64,000 bases of DNA, from positions 6,446,663-6,510,662 of the forward strand of contig NC_133221.1 of the NCBI RefSeq assembly GCF_040436345.1, read 5' to 3'. Positions within the stretch are counted from its first letter, which is position 1. Every line of letters begins with the position of its first letter. Of this stretch, positions 45,481 through 61,655 are shown piece by piece. The position numbers and the translations under genes are program-made. The notes beneath the pieces are model-generated. The model saw only the letters and a list, made by a program, of their open reading frames with translations. It made no database searches and was not told the DNA's origin. The DNA comes from Pagrus major. Its lineage: Eukaryota > Chordata > Actinopteri > Spariformes > Sparidae.

Positions 45481-46545
45481 TGCTTTTTATGATCTCTCTG
45501 CAGTTTCATCATCTCGAGGCATCATACTGCTCCTCCAGATTGATCGCCTTTCACAGAGCCTTTGTGGTCACAGAACAATAGGAAATGAGCGGGAGGCCTC
45601 AATGTGTCACATGTGGTGCCTTTGATTAACATACTAGACTTGTTTGTGTAACAGGATCTCGGGGTGAGGCGAGAATACCAAAAACTGAATCAGAGTGTTT
45701 GCAGGGGGTATAAAAAATGTTTTAATTTCACTGGCAGCACGCGCGAAGTGATTGAGCCTCGCTAATGCAAAACACACACGGGATGTCTTCATTTGCGCCC
45801 AGAGGACACTTTGTTTAACGCGCAGTAGGACAAGATGTGAACCGACGAAATAAACATTTCAAGATAGAAAATGACAGACATGTGATCTCGTTATATGTAT
45901 CACGCTTGTAAACACATTCTTTACTGGTGAAGTCTGCCTGCCAAACCTGCACTTCTGCTTGTGCATTGTGCTGACCTGTTCGGTGGCAGTAATAATCTCA
46001 AAACAACTATTAATATAACAGCAGAGGGCCAAACTGTCTAATAGCCTGTGCAACAGGCAGGATGAGGCGACAACCCAGCCTGATGTTAGAGATTTGGGTT
46101 TTGGCAATGGGTGTCTTCCTTCAGTCTTTGTTCACTGTTCTTTCGCTGGGAGTGGTTTCTGATAAAAGTTTGTTTTTCTTCTTTCTATGAGGCATTGCTG
46201 CCATTCAGGAGAAAGGGTGTGTGTGTGTGTGTGCGTGTGACTCAATCATTGTACGCTGAAATCTACTGAATATCTTCATTGACTGTGGATGTATAGCTTT
46301 AAACTACAACCCGCTGCCTGTTGTCTCCTTTCAGAAGGGTGGAGGAGGGGCTGTTATTTGACTTCACAGCCTGTGGGTGCTACTGTAGGTGATGGTCTCT
46401 ATCTAAAGGAAACATCAGCAGTACCCTATATTGTTACAGGGTTTCTGAGCGTATAGTGAATTCACAGTCATTGTCACGATTTAGTATTATTATTATATAG
46501 CCTGACATACGTTGTAATAGGCAGAAGAAAGCGTCCCCTTCTATT

Positions 46546-46836
46546 TAAAGGGGCATTATGTAGTTTTGGAGAAGACATTCAAACTCTTATTCATTTATAT
46601 TGACAATAGTAACGAGGTGATTACAAGTACGAACTCTGAAATATTTACATTTCATAATTGAATAAACAAGCTGTTCTCAGAGAAGAAAGCTGGAAAAGGT
46701 GGCAGGGTCCGCCAAATATAAACAAAGTAAGTAAAACAATTAAATGAAATGAAAACAAAGAGAGTTTGTTTATTCAGTTTGTTTAGTCAATGAAGACATG
46801 TTATCTTCTTCCCCAAAACTACCTAGTGCACCTTTA
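46546..46836 (+). mobile_element. MITE family B copy
   Basis: It begins TAAAGGGGCATTATGTAGTT, TTGG and ends CCAAAACTACCTAGTGCACC, TTTAA. The interior has aaggtggcagggtccgccaa. Full-length apart from a deletion near 46740. Confidence 0.85.
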
Positions 46837-46990
46837 AGTATATGTTTTAATCAAATGTGAGTTTAGATGACAGTTAATCGAATAATGGGACATAAAAATG
46901 TGTCCATGCTTTCAACGTCGTGAAATAGGAAGAAGGCTGAAATCTCTCATGACTCAACCAACCTGCTTCTGCAAACACCCTCATGCTACT

Positions 46991-47018
46991 GTGAAAAAAA
47001 AAAAAAAAAAAAAAAAAG
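46991..47018. repeat. Poly(A) tract
   Basis: About 26 consecutive A, interrupted by nothing. No retrotransposon body is recognisable in front of it. Confidence 0.9.
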
Positions 47019-47077
47019 TTTGAGGCACCCCTCCCCCATCTCCACATGGTGGCTGATGCGTGACGTGAGAACGTGGA

Positions 47078-47337
47078 ATAAAAGGGCTACACCTCAAGTA
47101 GTGAATCAAAACTGATGTTGCAGTGTGGGGCATGTGGCACCAATCAGAACCGGAGCTGAGCCCATTTCATTTGATATAGATATGCATTATTTTAGACAGG
47201 TAAAGTCGAAGTAAGTTAAAAAAAAAAAAGGGAAAAAAGAAGAAGTTAATATTAGATTTCACTGTGTGGGAGACACACCAGGAGCAAAGCCAACATGACA
47301 GTGACTGAAGAGCGTCAGAACATACCTGTCCACGCAG
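47078..47337 (+). promoter_or_regulatory. Possible upstream alternative first exon of ZNF217
   Basis: ATAAAAG at 47078-47084 is TATA-like and is preceded by a CRE-like TGACGTGA at 47061. An ATG at 47295 (context gccaacATGac) opens a 43-base frame MTVTEERQNIPVHA followed by an excellent donor, GCAG|GTGAGTAT, at 47337. The donor phase (1) equals that of every ZNF217 coding intron. Joined to the acceptor at 50270 it hits a stop at once, acting as a 16-codon upstream frame; joined to 51819 it would stay in frame. Purely inferred. Confidence 0.35.
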
Positions 47338-47439
47338 GTGAGTATCCGGGATGCCTTTAAAAAATACACGATAACTAACTAACTAACTAAATAACTAGCA
47401 TATGTGTTTTTTTTAGAGGTATACTCATAGTTATGTGCT

Positions 47440-48300
47440 CAATCCTTGTCGGGTTATTCGCGACCACGTGACCGCCCTGTGGGTTTTTTTTTTTTGAGGG
47501 GTGCCGTGCACGCGCTCCATCTTCCCTTTGAGAAGCGTTGGGAGAGCGCGCGCCTCGGAGCTCAACAGCTGCACAGTGAGGACGAGTATGGTTCAACATT
47601 CAAACAAATTGAATAGGTGAGCTGACCAGCACCACCAGCACCAGCACCAGCAGAACCAGCAGCACCAGAACCGGCACCACCTCCACCAACAACGCGTTCG
47701 CTGTCGTGAATTTTAAAAAAAGACAAAAGAAGAAGAAGCGACTCCCAGAACAGAAACACTTGAGGTCCAGGTCGCTTTTGTAGTATCCCCCCCCTCCTCC
47801 TCCCTTCCCCTTCACCACCACCACCACCCCGTGTGTCATTATTAATCCGGAAACTCTCAGTTGGTAGGTATTGTTCGGGTGAGTTCCTAAGAAAAGAAAA
47901 AAAGTCGAGACAACAAGACGGTTTGTAGTGTTTTTTTGTTTTGTTTTTTCCGTTAACGTCGTCGTCGGGGAGTCCACGGGCTCAGCAGCAGCAGAACTTC
48001 AGCGACGTTAGTGAAGAAGTGAAGTTTGCTCATCCTCGTTAAAGCTCCGAACAAAACCCCCCCCAAAAAACCAAAATCAATAAGCGAGCAACGTGAGTAC
48101 ACAAGATTTACGCCGAGAAAAGTAACGTTAACTACCCCCCCACAGACACACACACACCCCTCCATCGAGAAGTGACCGTTGTGGGGTCGATGTTAGCTAG
48201 CTGAGTTGTTGTCAGCTAACTATCGTGTTGGTTTGTTGTTGTCGGCGCAGAGAAGAGAAAGCAAAGCCCTCCTCGTGTTCTGCTCGTTATGCACGTATAG
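47440..48300 (+). promoter_or_regulatory. ZNF217: ZNF217 GC-rich promoter region and non-coding exon 1
   Basis: CpG frequency rises sharply here (cgcgctccatcttccctttg, gagagcgcgcgcctcgg, cgttaacgtcgtcgtcgggg) with a CACGTGAC E-box at 47465. A plausible non-coding exon ends at 48092 before GTGAGTAC. No TATA box is obvious in this part, as expected for a CpG promoter. Trinucleotide runs (caccagcaccagcaccagca) at 47620-47690 and CCACCACC at 47815 are part of it. Confidence 0.6.
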
Positions 48301-48360
48301 AAATGTAATAAGCCTCTTGAGTTAATTAGCTGCGAGCTTTTAAATGTGCCTCTGAAAGCA

Positions 48361-48390
<30 letters not shown>
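48361..48390. repeat. (TG)n microsatellite
   Basis: About 14 TG units in ZNF217 intron 1. Confidence 0.95.
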
Positions 48391-48391
<1 letters not shown>

Positions 48392-49578
48392 CTGCCTACA
48401 CCCCAAAACAAGCTAAACAGCACATTGGTAATATTGCAGCATGTGAACTTAAAAGTTGTATTAATGAGGAGAGTTGGGGTGATTTACTGGGAAATGAGTC
48501 GCTTTAACAGTTGGGATTTCCCCTTTTTTTTTTTTTTTTTTTTAATCAACCACATCCACCAGTTGTGCCATTATGTTGATGATGTAATGTGGATTGATTA
48601 GATTACACCACTCAAAGTTAGTCAGGCATGTTGGGATGCTTGAGTTTTTTCCACTGTTGCTTCTGTGACACATCAGCTTTCATTTTGTGTTTTTGTGAAT
48701 ATTTTTAGCCCCCGAAAATAATGCGACACACGTCATTTTGCTTTTATTGCATATGTGCAGCCACATCCCAGTACCCCTAACTGAATTTGAGTGGTGTAAA
48801 CTTTAAAAAAAAACTTCAAAAAAAACTTATAATATAAATACCGAGATGCTACATCAGGCTGCTGTGTGTTTTCACTGTTGGCACAGAGCCTTTTAAAACT
48901 TGCAGATCCAGTCACTCCACTCTTGTCTCAGTCGAGTTGAGTGTCATTTGAATGTCTTTCCAAGAAGTTCATGATACACGCTGAAAGAGCGACTGTGACA
49001 AAAGGAGAAGGAGGTAATTCCAGTGGTCACAAAACAAAAGCAAAACAAAACTCACACCTGGAGCCAGCCACTGTAAAGGTGCGATGTGTGAGTCAACGAG
49101 GCAGCCGAAGGATTGTCGGCTACTGTAACTTGCAACTTAACGTTTCCCTTGGTCGCACTGGTGCGATTTAACAGTTTGTTTTTTTCAACAATTGCGGTTA
49201 TTGCCATTTTTAGACAGAGAAACGTGGGAAACGTGCTCGCACCCTTATTCCTGTTCAGAGTCATTCAAATAACGTGATAAGAAATTAAATTAAAATGTAT
49301 TATTAGGTGCACCTAAATGAAAAAAATGGGTGCAACCAGTGTAAGAAGTTATTCAGGAGCCCACGAGGTGTCTGGCTGTTGTTTATTGTTTTTAGTGCAT
49401 ATGACATTTCTCAAGTTTCATTTTTGTGTTCACAAGCGAAGATAGTTGTAACATGAGAAGTTAAAGATGACCAGAAAAATGCTTAATATTACTTTTAATG
49501 GTTTAATGTAGTAATATTTGAATATATTTATATTCAACTTCAGTTTCTTGTTTTATAATTAATAGTGTCTGATCATTT

Positions 49579-49893
49579 AGGGCTGCACGGTATGGAAAAA
49601 AAATCAAATTGCGATTATTTTTGACAGATAATGGGATTTCGATATGATTCAGAATTAGTGGAAATGCATTTTTGCATCGTAATTTAAATTTTCACTGAAA
49701 AAAAACCCCTGCAATTATATGACAAACACATCTGGAGGACAAGATTTGTAGTCCAGGGGATCTCTGCAGCACTACAGTGTTTCATTATAATGCTGTTTTG
49801 ACTTTTTATCACATAATTGTAGCTTCTTGTGATTTGGATATTGCACTTAGCTTTATTGCTATTTTGATAATAGTACAATTAATTGTGCAGCCC
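49579..49893. mobile_element. hAT-type MITE in ZNF217 intron 1
   Basis: The ends are inverted: AGGGCTGCACGGTATGG on the left and AATTGTGCAGCCCT on the right. The interior is AT-rich with caaattgcgattatttttga. This matches the common vertebrate 'agggctgcac' hAT-derived repeat. No coding capacity. Confidence 0.8.
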
Positions 49894-50307
49894 TTTAATT
49901 TATTGTCATTTTGAAGCAATGTAGTTTACAAACTTATTGTTGTTTTTATCAAAAATGTGAGCTGGAATGACAGTATGAACCTATACATTAAGTTACTATA
50001 TATGAAGTCTGCCAAATGTAGCTGATTTCTCACGGACTGAACTTAACATATATATACTAAGGTATAAATATGTTTTATCAGTGGCCAGAGGAAATGAGAT
50101 GTCTCTGCAGTTGATTGCTAAAAAGATACATTTCCTGTTTCAGTGTAAGGGAAGGCAACTCTCTCTATGTGGTTTATTTTAAACTGATTTTATCTCTGGT
50201 AAGGTTGTAGCTACCTGACTCTGTTTTGTATTCAGCAATGCCTAAAGACACTTTTCCCATTGTTCACAGGTTGGTAGTCATCTGAACCGTGTGAGCAGCA
50301 GAGGACA

Positions 50308-53630
<3,323 letters not shown>

Positions 53631-55109
53631 TGTGGCACCAAGGTAAAAGGCTGCAAACTATTTTGAAGTACATAAAAACAGAGCTTCCTTTTTTTTTTTT
53701 TTGACTTTCAAACCCCGACAGGGATCTTTTGAAAAGTTGTACCATGTACATAAAAAGTATTTCTTTTCCTTCTCTCTAGATTTGAACTGTGCTGCTACCT
53801 TATTTTGGACAACGTCTTGAAAAAGTTTGTTTAATTGTACAGATGGTTCGTGCTCAAAAGATCCCCCTAATTTAATAGCATTTCATTAGACGAACATTTA
53901 TTTGCAATTCAGAGACCTTTGGTGTACATTTGTTTTCTTGTTTGAATGGAAAAGTGCAGATCACCTCTTTCTGAAGATATTCCACTGGTGTGCACTCTGA
54001 TATTTTTTCCACTTGAAACTGTTGCTCAATCCATATTTGACCCACACTAACCTTCAGATATCTGTAAGTGTCTATGACATAACAGTAAAATGTGTATGTG
54101 GGGATTACAAAAATATATATCTGTAAGCTTTCAGTACATAAAAATTGTATTAAGCATAAACGTAAGAAATCTAATTTGTGTGAGAAATTGCTGCTCTGGT
54201 CAATTAACTGCTGGTGTCCAGGCCGCAATTAAGCACTATTCTTGTTTTTTTTTCCTTTTCCAAGGCACTGAAGGGTGTGGGTGTTTTGTCTGTGAATATC
54301 TTGATGGCTTCGGCCCAGTGGTTTACAAACAGGCCACAGTTACAAGTCCTGTGTATTTTTGAATTGGTCTACCTCATTTTGTGCTCTAGACTGTTACGTT
54401 TGTTTAAAGCTGCTGCAGCTATCATGTCAGCTGACTCTCTACACCCAGCCGTCTATCAACGACACAGATGCGTTGAGTTAGAGTATAACTAGATGGACAT
54501 GTGTTGGTCAGGCACCACATGAAGCTCATCTGGTGACAACTGCTGAGGCCATATCGACCCTACGGCGCATGATTGACTGTAACACAATATGGGTTGTGGA
54601 TTTCTTTGATACACTTTGTATTTACAAGCCGAGTTTTAAACACAGAACAGATTTTGTGGTTATTTTTTTTGTCCTTGAGTCTATCATCTGCTTTAGTGGT
54701 GCCTCCACAAGCTGGAAAATGTACCAAATTTCAGAGTTGTATTTGTGTATTAAAAGGTTATGCTGGATTATTTGGAGTACGCATTTTGATCACTATTCAG
54801 GAGTTTGTTTTTATTATGCAGAGTCTTGAAAGTGTCCCAGCTAGTCATCAAGCAACTATTTAGATGTGGTATGACTGTGGTTAGAAAAAAGTACAAAAGC
54901 AGCTATGTTAATAATGGCTCGATTAATTAATTACACACTGTGAACAAGAAGTCTCAGGTTAACTCATCTGTTGTGTAATTGAGTATTTTTGCCACATTGA
55001 AAGGCTTGGGTTAAGTTATTTCTTTTGTTGTTGTTGTTTGATATTCACATTAACGTTTACTTGTGTAAAAATGAAAATATTGTTTGAGATCTGTATGACA
55101 CATTTCAAT

Positions 55110-55115
55110 AATAAA
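55110..55115 (+). terminator. ZNF217: ZNF217 poly(A) signal
   Basis: AATAAA (tcaataataaagtgagagg) about 1.5 kb past the stop codon; the 3' UTR would be 53631 to about 55135, AT- and T-rich and free of repeats. Followed by a T-rich stretch (ttggcattttttgttactcc). Confidence 0.6.
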
Positions 55116-55349
55116 GTGAGAGGCGAAAAAGCTCTTTGGCATTTTTTGTTACTCCATTGTGTTGGCAGCTGACCACCAACAGTCTACCGAGCACAGAATG
55201 AAGATTTAGCTGCAGTTCAAAGCAACAAAATGTAACTTCCTGGGGAAACATAGGTGATTGTTTAGTGTCGTCCTCATGACATGACAAGCATCATGACAGA
55301 GGGAGATATGAAGTTCTTCTGGCAACAATAGGCCACTATCAGGACTACA

Positions 55350-55653
55350 ACTCAGAATTTTAATACTTACAATATTAATGAGGTAATAATACATTTCAGA
55401 AATATTTATTTTCTCCATGACTAAATAAACAAGCTGTTCTCAGAGGAAAACAAGGTTCCCAGAACACGGTTTGAAGCTAGAAAGGTGGCAGGGTCCGCCA
55501 CATATAAACAAAGTAAAACTGTATGAAATTGTGTTGTTCTTTAAGGTCAGTTTCTTTATTCAGTCATGAAAACAAAGAGTTTGTTTATTTAGTTTGGGCA
55601 TAAAAAACAATCTGATTACAATTTCTTCCCCAAAAATACATAGTGCTCCTTTA
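55350..55653 (+). mobile_element. MITE family B copy, left end missing
   Basis: It starts inside the family (cagaattttaatacttacaa) and keeps the interior gaataaacaagctgttctca-type segment, ggtggcagggtccgccacat and the right end CCAAAAATACATAGTGCTCC, TTTAA. It lies about 220 bases past the ZNF217 poly(A) site. Confidence 0.85.
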
Positions 55654-55794
55654 ACATGTACTATATATATATATCGATTATCAGATCCAATAATAAGCAT
55701 TTTTCTGATAATCAGAACCTTTTTCTTTTTTTATCTGATTGCTGAAAAAATGTATTTTAAAATGTCACTTTGGCTCTTGAGCGGCATGTAATCT

Positions 55795-55920
55795 TCAAAG
55801 TAACTAGTAGAGAGGAGTAAAAAGTACAATACTCAATAAAAGTAAAAGTTCCCTTCAAATAGTACAGTACAGTACTTAAGTAAATGTACTGTGCATTCCA
55901 TTACTGCATGCATTCAAATG
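55795..55920 (-). repeat. Reversed fragment of family G repeat
   Basis: agtacagtacagtacttaag followed by taaatgtactgtgcattcca, ttactgcatg is the reverse of the start of the 45214 repeat. Confidence 0.55.
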
Positions 55921-58900
55921 GGACAAACCTGTCTATCATTTAAACATCTGCCAGGTATAGATCTCATCAGTGTAGCTGAAAAACTTCTTGGATTGTCCAA
56001 CAAACCACCTACAAATGTAGTACACATAACACAGACTGCATTCTACAAATCTCTTTGTTTATTATTGATGAGGATTCTCATTAGCTTCTGCTGAAGTGGT
56101 TATTAGTCTTCACGGTGTCTGTTAGCACACAAATATACACGGGGCATGATCTATACATTAACAATTATAAAAAGTAACTATGAGAGAAATATGAAAACAC
56201 AGGAACAAAACTAGAATGGCACACAGTTAAGTGCATACCTCCGCCAAGGCCCGACAGTCCCCTTTAATTCGATCAGACCTAATCCAATATAAAGTGAGAA
56301 GAAATTCCTGGATCCGTCCATTAATCAGTGTCTGCACTTAAAATTTAATGGCGTCTATGCTGGGTGGAGGTTTTGTTTTAATCCGTTCTATAGTTTTTGT
56401 GTAATCCTGCCGACAAACCAACCAGCTACCAACAAACTGACACGGCTGAAAACGTAACCTTCTCGTCCCTGGAGCAGGTAATAATTCACCTTTTCCATTT
56501 CAGTTATATCATTACTGGACTGTTCATATGTATGCTATCGCAGTCCCGTGATTATAGTAATAGTAGTAATTTCAGACTAATGCTCCCACCAGCATCCTCA
56601 GTCCCTAACAAGAAACAATTGAGGCTACATGAGCCTCACCTTCATTACAACGAGAATGATTTTTTTTTGCTAAAAGAAATACGGGTCAACATTTTTTGGC
56701 ATGAAAATGTACCATATGTAAAAAATATGTAAGTAGATTTAGATTTGGACTACTGACAAACATGTGGTGTATAGTCCCTTTCCTCGTCAATGACTCAGAT
56801 TGGCCACTAGATGGCAGTATTTACAAAGTCTAAATTAAAGCCTTGTCGGATTATGGTTTCAAAGCCATGCATGTTCAATCTGAATAGCAGACCTATGTAG
56901 TTCAGTTAGTTATGATGCATCTATATATGGTGGACAGGTTGTGAATGAAATTACAGACCTACAGTGGAAAATACAGGAGTGTTTATTAGCCTTGATACAA
57001 TTAGAAACTGTATTTGAAAAAAGCTTGTACTGCTCTCTTTGTTTTTAACACTCACACTAATGATTATGCTATGCCTGTGGTCACACCCTAATTGGTCATG
57101 TCACACAGGTGTTGCCTATCAGCTGTCAAAGGCAACACACCTGGTATGACATCAGCGGTGCGGTTGAAAGTTTCAAACAGAGCCGTGCTGCTTTGTGATT
57201 CCTTGAGCATTTTACGCCTTGAAAAAGCTTCCTGAGAGAAGTTTGGTAATAGCTTCTACATCTGCAAGACATGAGCGCACCATTGTTGAATTTCTCCATA
57301 TCCACACACACACGGAGCAGACTGACAAAACCCATCACAACGGTGCATTCTGTAAACAACAAATTGCAGGGGACAATCTTCAGCACATTGAACACTTTAA
57401 ACTTTGATTCTCTCCCCCCCCTCCCCCTTCCTCCTCCCTTTTTGAGTAGACCACATCTGTTTGCTGTCTGTTCCCCTGGGCCAGCACTGTGTAATCTATT
57501 GCATTAGCTCACATTAGTGCATATCGCCCATGGGCCTTGGTAATCACAAACGCAAAATGAGCATTTCACTTAGCATCACCCTCATATTCCCCCACACTGT
57601 GGCAAACTTAGTGCAAGCGCGTGGCAGAGAGCGCCAAGTCGACAACAGCTTATGACATGCATCCCGTTACTCTCAATCCCCGTGTCCAGGATGCTGCGAG
57701 GGTTTTCGTGTCAAACGGCCCCGTGATAGGCAAAGATACACTTTGTATTTTCTTCTCTGTTTATTTCCCCGTTCTGTATGTTTCTCCTCTGTAATTTGAA
57801 GGCCTCGAGAAGTGCTAAGTTTTGTGCATTTCTGCCAGAAATGTGTCCTGACACTTACCTATGTCTTTATTCCTTGATGAATGGCACTGCAGGCCTCCCT
57901 TTCATTAAACTGCATCATTGCAGGGCACACAGACGCCTAAAATAATGTGTGATTTGATACAGTTACATGGTGGAAGAAAAGATGCATCTCTCAAGAATTT
58001 TCCCTTTTTTAATTATAATTCGAACTTCATTTATTTGACCACATCTTGCATACCATGCTTCATCGTCAGTCATGCACAGAGATTTAAAAAAGGACAACCC
58101 AAGAAATTGTTCATGTCTCATGCATATTCACATGGGATTTCTTATTTTTGTCAAAATGCTTTGGCATGAAACACCTGAGGTCGTCACGGCTCCTTATCGA
58201 GTTTCTTTCATCTCATTAGGTTTCGTGTGATAAGGATTCGCGCAGCAGCCATTTTAGCGCACAATTCAGTACACAAATGGCATTTTATGCTTGCATTGCC
58301 ATCCATTCATCTGCTCAGAGTGTTTGGCTTTAGAAGAGGTTATGTTTAGCTGAAACATTTATCTGTGACTGAAGATGTGCTTAGCAATTCCACCCCTTCC
58401 TCTTTCTCTCCAGTAGTATGACGATCAAATCTCCTACCTCCCTCCCTCCTCGTAAAGTAAACTTCATGTTTTTCTCCATCCCCTTAAGTGCTCTCTCCTC
58501 TTATTTTCAGTCCTTTCATCACTCATAATTGTTGCCTCCAGATTGTCAACTTGCATGAATTAGCAATTGGGCCAACAAAGCGGATACGGTCAATTGTTGA
58601 ATATCCTGTCAGAATTTGAGGCAGAAAGTCTGCTCTGGCTGTGATTGCTCATCATCGTCACCCCATTCCTCTGAGGAAGAGGAGCAATGTAATGGTTCCC
58701 ACAAAAACAGCCCCTGGCCTTAGGAAAGGGATTTGGGTGTCTGGAGACAACAGGGGCCATATGGAGCGGGCTGAGATAGCAAGGCACATGTACAGAATAA
58801 TGGATGACGTGTCATGTTTCATGTTGCTGAGAAGCCATCAAGAGACTTGGTTTGGGGAAATCAAAAGGCTCACATACAGCAAAAGCGACTGTTGGACCAT

Positions 58901-59400
58901 TTAGCATTTTTTGTTTATTTTTGTGTCGGGTGAGTGCTGAACATCGATATAGCCTTGAAGAATGTGTTGTTCTATTTTCAGTGCCTTTGGTCTGCGGAGG
59001 TTATTTGGAAGTAAACAGATGATGATTCTGGTTGGCTGTTAAAGGCTAAAACATGAGATCATAGCAGACAGATTTAACAGCATAACAACGTGTTTCTGAA
59101 AAGAAGCATTTCAGCCGGTCTTCACCAGAAAAATCCTTCATGCAAGGAGCTTATTAAGACACATATTGACGATTAGGCGGCGATCACTAATAATCATCAT
59201 GGGAGCAAAGGCAGCAGAGTTGCTGCAATAAAATGTTTGCACTTAACATTTCTGCAATCCACTGATACTTCCACATTGTCCGTGTCATACATACTGAATT
59301 GACATTTATACAATATGTGTAATATCACGTTCAAATTACATGTTTATGACCTGACTTTCATATTGGGAGGTGGAGGGTGGTGGAATTAAGCGAGAAGACT
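55921..59400. other. Non-coding DNA downstream of ZNF217
   Basis: No gene is seen. Open frames are short and unsupported. From about 57500 to 59350 the sequence is balanced in composition, free of repeats I recognise and contains homeobox- and POU-like words (tgaattagcaattgggc, gcatatcgcccatgggcct). In human the same side of ZNF217 leads to a gene desert before TSHZ2, so regulatory elements would be unsurprising; I cannot show conservation. Confidence 0.45.
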
Positions 59401-59454
59401 GCAAAGCCAGTGACTGCTGTTCGAGACTCGTTTCAACATTTGTAAGCGTGACAC

Positions 59455-59660
59455 CACTGGATATTTTTAAGGAGACCAATTCTTTTTCCAGCTTCCAGAC
59501 AATTTCCAGCTGTGTTTGTGGCAACTAAAAAAACTGATATTTTTGACAGGAAGTCGGGGCATCTCCAGCTCTGTTTGTGGCAACGAACACAGGTGTTTTT
59601 AATGGAAATCCAGACATCTCCAGCTGTGTTTGTGGTGATCAAATGAAGTATTTTAATCCA
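59455..59660. repeat. Minisatellite, about 60-base unit, 3 copies
   Basis: The word tccagctgtgtttgtggcaa (or ctctgtttgtggcaac) recurs at 59505, 59564 and 59619, each followed by a variable segment with atttttgacaggaagtc, gtgtttttaatggaaatcc or aagtattttaatccaaaac. The period is 55-60 bases. Confidence 0.75.
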
Positions 59661-59839
59661 AAACATGATCCTTTTGTAATCCTAGCCATGTGTTTTTTGG
59701 GCCTAAACCTAATCAGAGCAACAGCCACAAGATAAAATTCAAAATTGAACATGAAGAAACGTAAAGTTGCTACATATTGGTGATATTTATAAACATACAT
59801 TGCCGACATTCATTCTGGCAATGGGGTTGCCACTTTGGC

Positions 59840-60395
59840 CCAGACTCAGACATCTCAATAACCATTGAATAGACTGCCATGAATTTTTCATTCACAGTCC
59901 CCAGAGGATGAATCCTAATAACTCTGGTGATCCCCTGACTTTTCCTCCAGTGTCACCAGCAGGTTAAGGTTATGGTTTGTGCTTTTAAATCAAATAACAA
60001 CTATTGCATGGATTAAATTTGGTAAACATTCATGTTCCCTCCAGGATGAATCTTAATAACTCACACCCACATCAGCCTCAGCCGTAATTTGAGTTCAGTG
60101 CCAATTAGCAAACATTAGCATGCTAACACGTTTAAATAAGATGGCGAACACATCTGCTAAACATCACGGTATGATAGCGTTGTCATTGTGAGCATATTAG
60201 CATGCTGATGTTAGCATGACAGCACTGTGAGGCCATCATACATTCATGATCCCCAGAGGATGAATCCTAACAACTTTGGTGATCCTAATAACGAATAACA
60301 ACTATTGCATGGATTGCCATTAGATTAGCATTTAGCTGAAAGCGCTGCTAGGCCTTAGTACACCCTCACAAAGCTATTAGCCTGGCTGTAGACTT
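59840..60395 (+). repeat. Teleost interspersed repeat (same family as 8530)
   Basis: It contains agactgccatgaatttttca, ccccagaggatgaatcctaa, gtgatcccctgacttttcct, attagcatgctaacacg and catgctgatgttagcatgac in the order usual for this abundant fish repeat, then a partial second round at 60240. Confidence 0.7.
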
Positions 60396-61655
60396 ACATA
60401 AATGTAAAAATCATACAGTGAGATAAATAAACCCAAAACATCAATATCAGGTATCCAGGACTCAGTGCATGTTACAGAATGTGAAATCCACTGCTGCTGT
60501 TGACATAAAAACTCATCTGTCCGGAGCGCTCCAGTCAGGGGGGCACTGTATACTTAGTCCCTCCCCCCTCCTATCTGCTCTACCTGCATGTGGAATAAGC
60601 CGAGCACCTCACCTCTGTTTTTCTCCCAGTGTCAGAACTACACTTAAGTGCTGTTTCCGATACCCATGAGTAAGCCCCATAAAAGCTGCCCCATCGCCGC
60701 AGCGTTATTGTTTCTTGCGGATGATTGATTGATGGATGAGGGCTGACACTTCAATGAAGCCATTTTCACTGGCATCTCTATCCGATGATGTGCAGCGTAT
60801 ATTTTCCATCCACGCCTCATTGCTCGCCTGTGTCATTCCTGGAACTTCATTTACACCATGTTCCCTGAAGGACCTTTTTTAGCCCCATCTCCCTTTTTCT
60901 CTCCCTGGCTCCTCTTTTTATCTCCTCTTTTTTTCCATGCCATAAAATAATGCTATTTCTTGTCGACTCTGGAGGGGCCTGGAATCATTTGCAGAGAACG
61001 ATAAAACCAAAGGCATGGAGGGGTTATTTACAGGAAGTGTAACACTGACAGGGTCCCACTGTTCTGCTTTTTTCACTGTCAGATGCCAAGTCCACGCTGA
61101 GACGGGGCAGGGCTGTGATATACATTTCAAACGCGCTCGACGTACACCGCGCGCACACACAATCATTTACTCTTATCTACAAGAGCCAAATAGGGACTTC
61201 CAGCATTGCAGATCCTACCGAGATGTGGTCCAAACATACCAGAAAAACATGTTAAAGTATATTAGTTCAATGACAGTGTGATTGAGGTGCCTTCTCCGAG
61301 ACAATTGCCTGTTTTTGCTCATATGGGGAGCAGATGGTAAGCAGGCATCAGTGCGGCAGGCTTTCTGGGATGACAGCCATGAGATTCCCCCTCAGGTGCC
61401 ATTGGAGCCCCTTTAGAAGGGGAGAGTGATTGGTAGGACATGGCACCTCCTAAGCAACTGTTTTTTCCTGACTTTCCCCGTCTTACAGTTCTCATCAACA
61501 AGATACAGTGCAGCACGTTACGTTCAGTGTCACCTAATTATCTACTTCCTTTTTTTGCAGCTTAGATCAGATGTGGAAAACAGTTTATTTATTACTTATG
61601 ATAAGATGCTTTTCAGGACATATTCCCAGACAGTAGGTTGGCTTTAGTTACACTA
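60396..61655. other. Non-coding DNA, unique by eye
   Basis: No gene recognised. 60660-61330 is evenly composed and repeat-free, with a pyrimidine-rich stretch at 60870-60935. The frames at 60918-61166 (minus) and 61319-61516 (minus) have no family motifs. Confidence 0.45.

Noticed and set aside
47600-47977. 125-codon minus-strand frame over the ZNF217 promoter
   Set aside because: Its Gly/Val/Leu-rich sequence derives from trinucleotide simple repeats in the CpG region.
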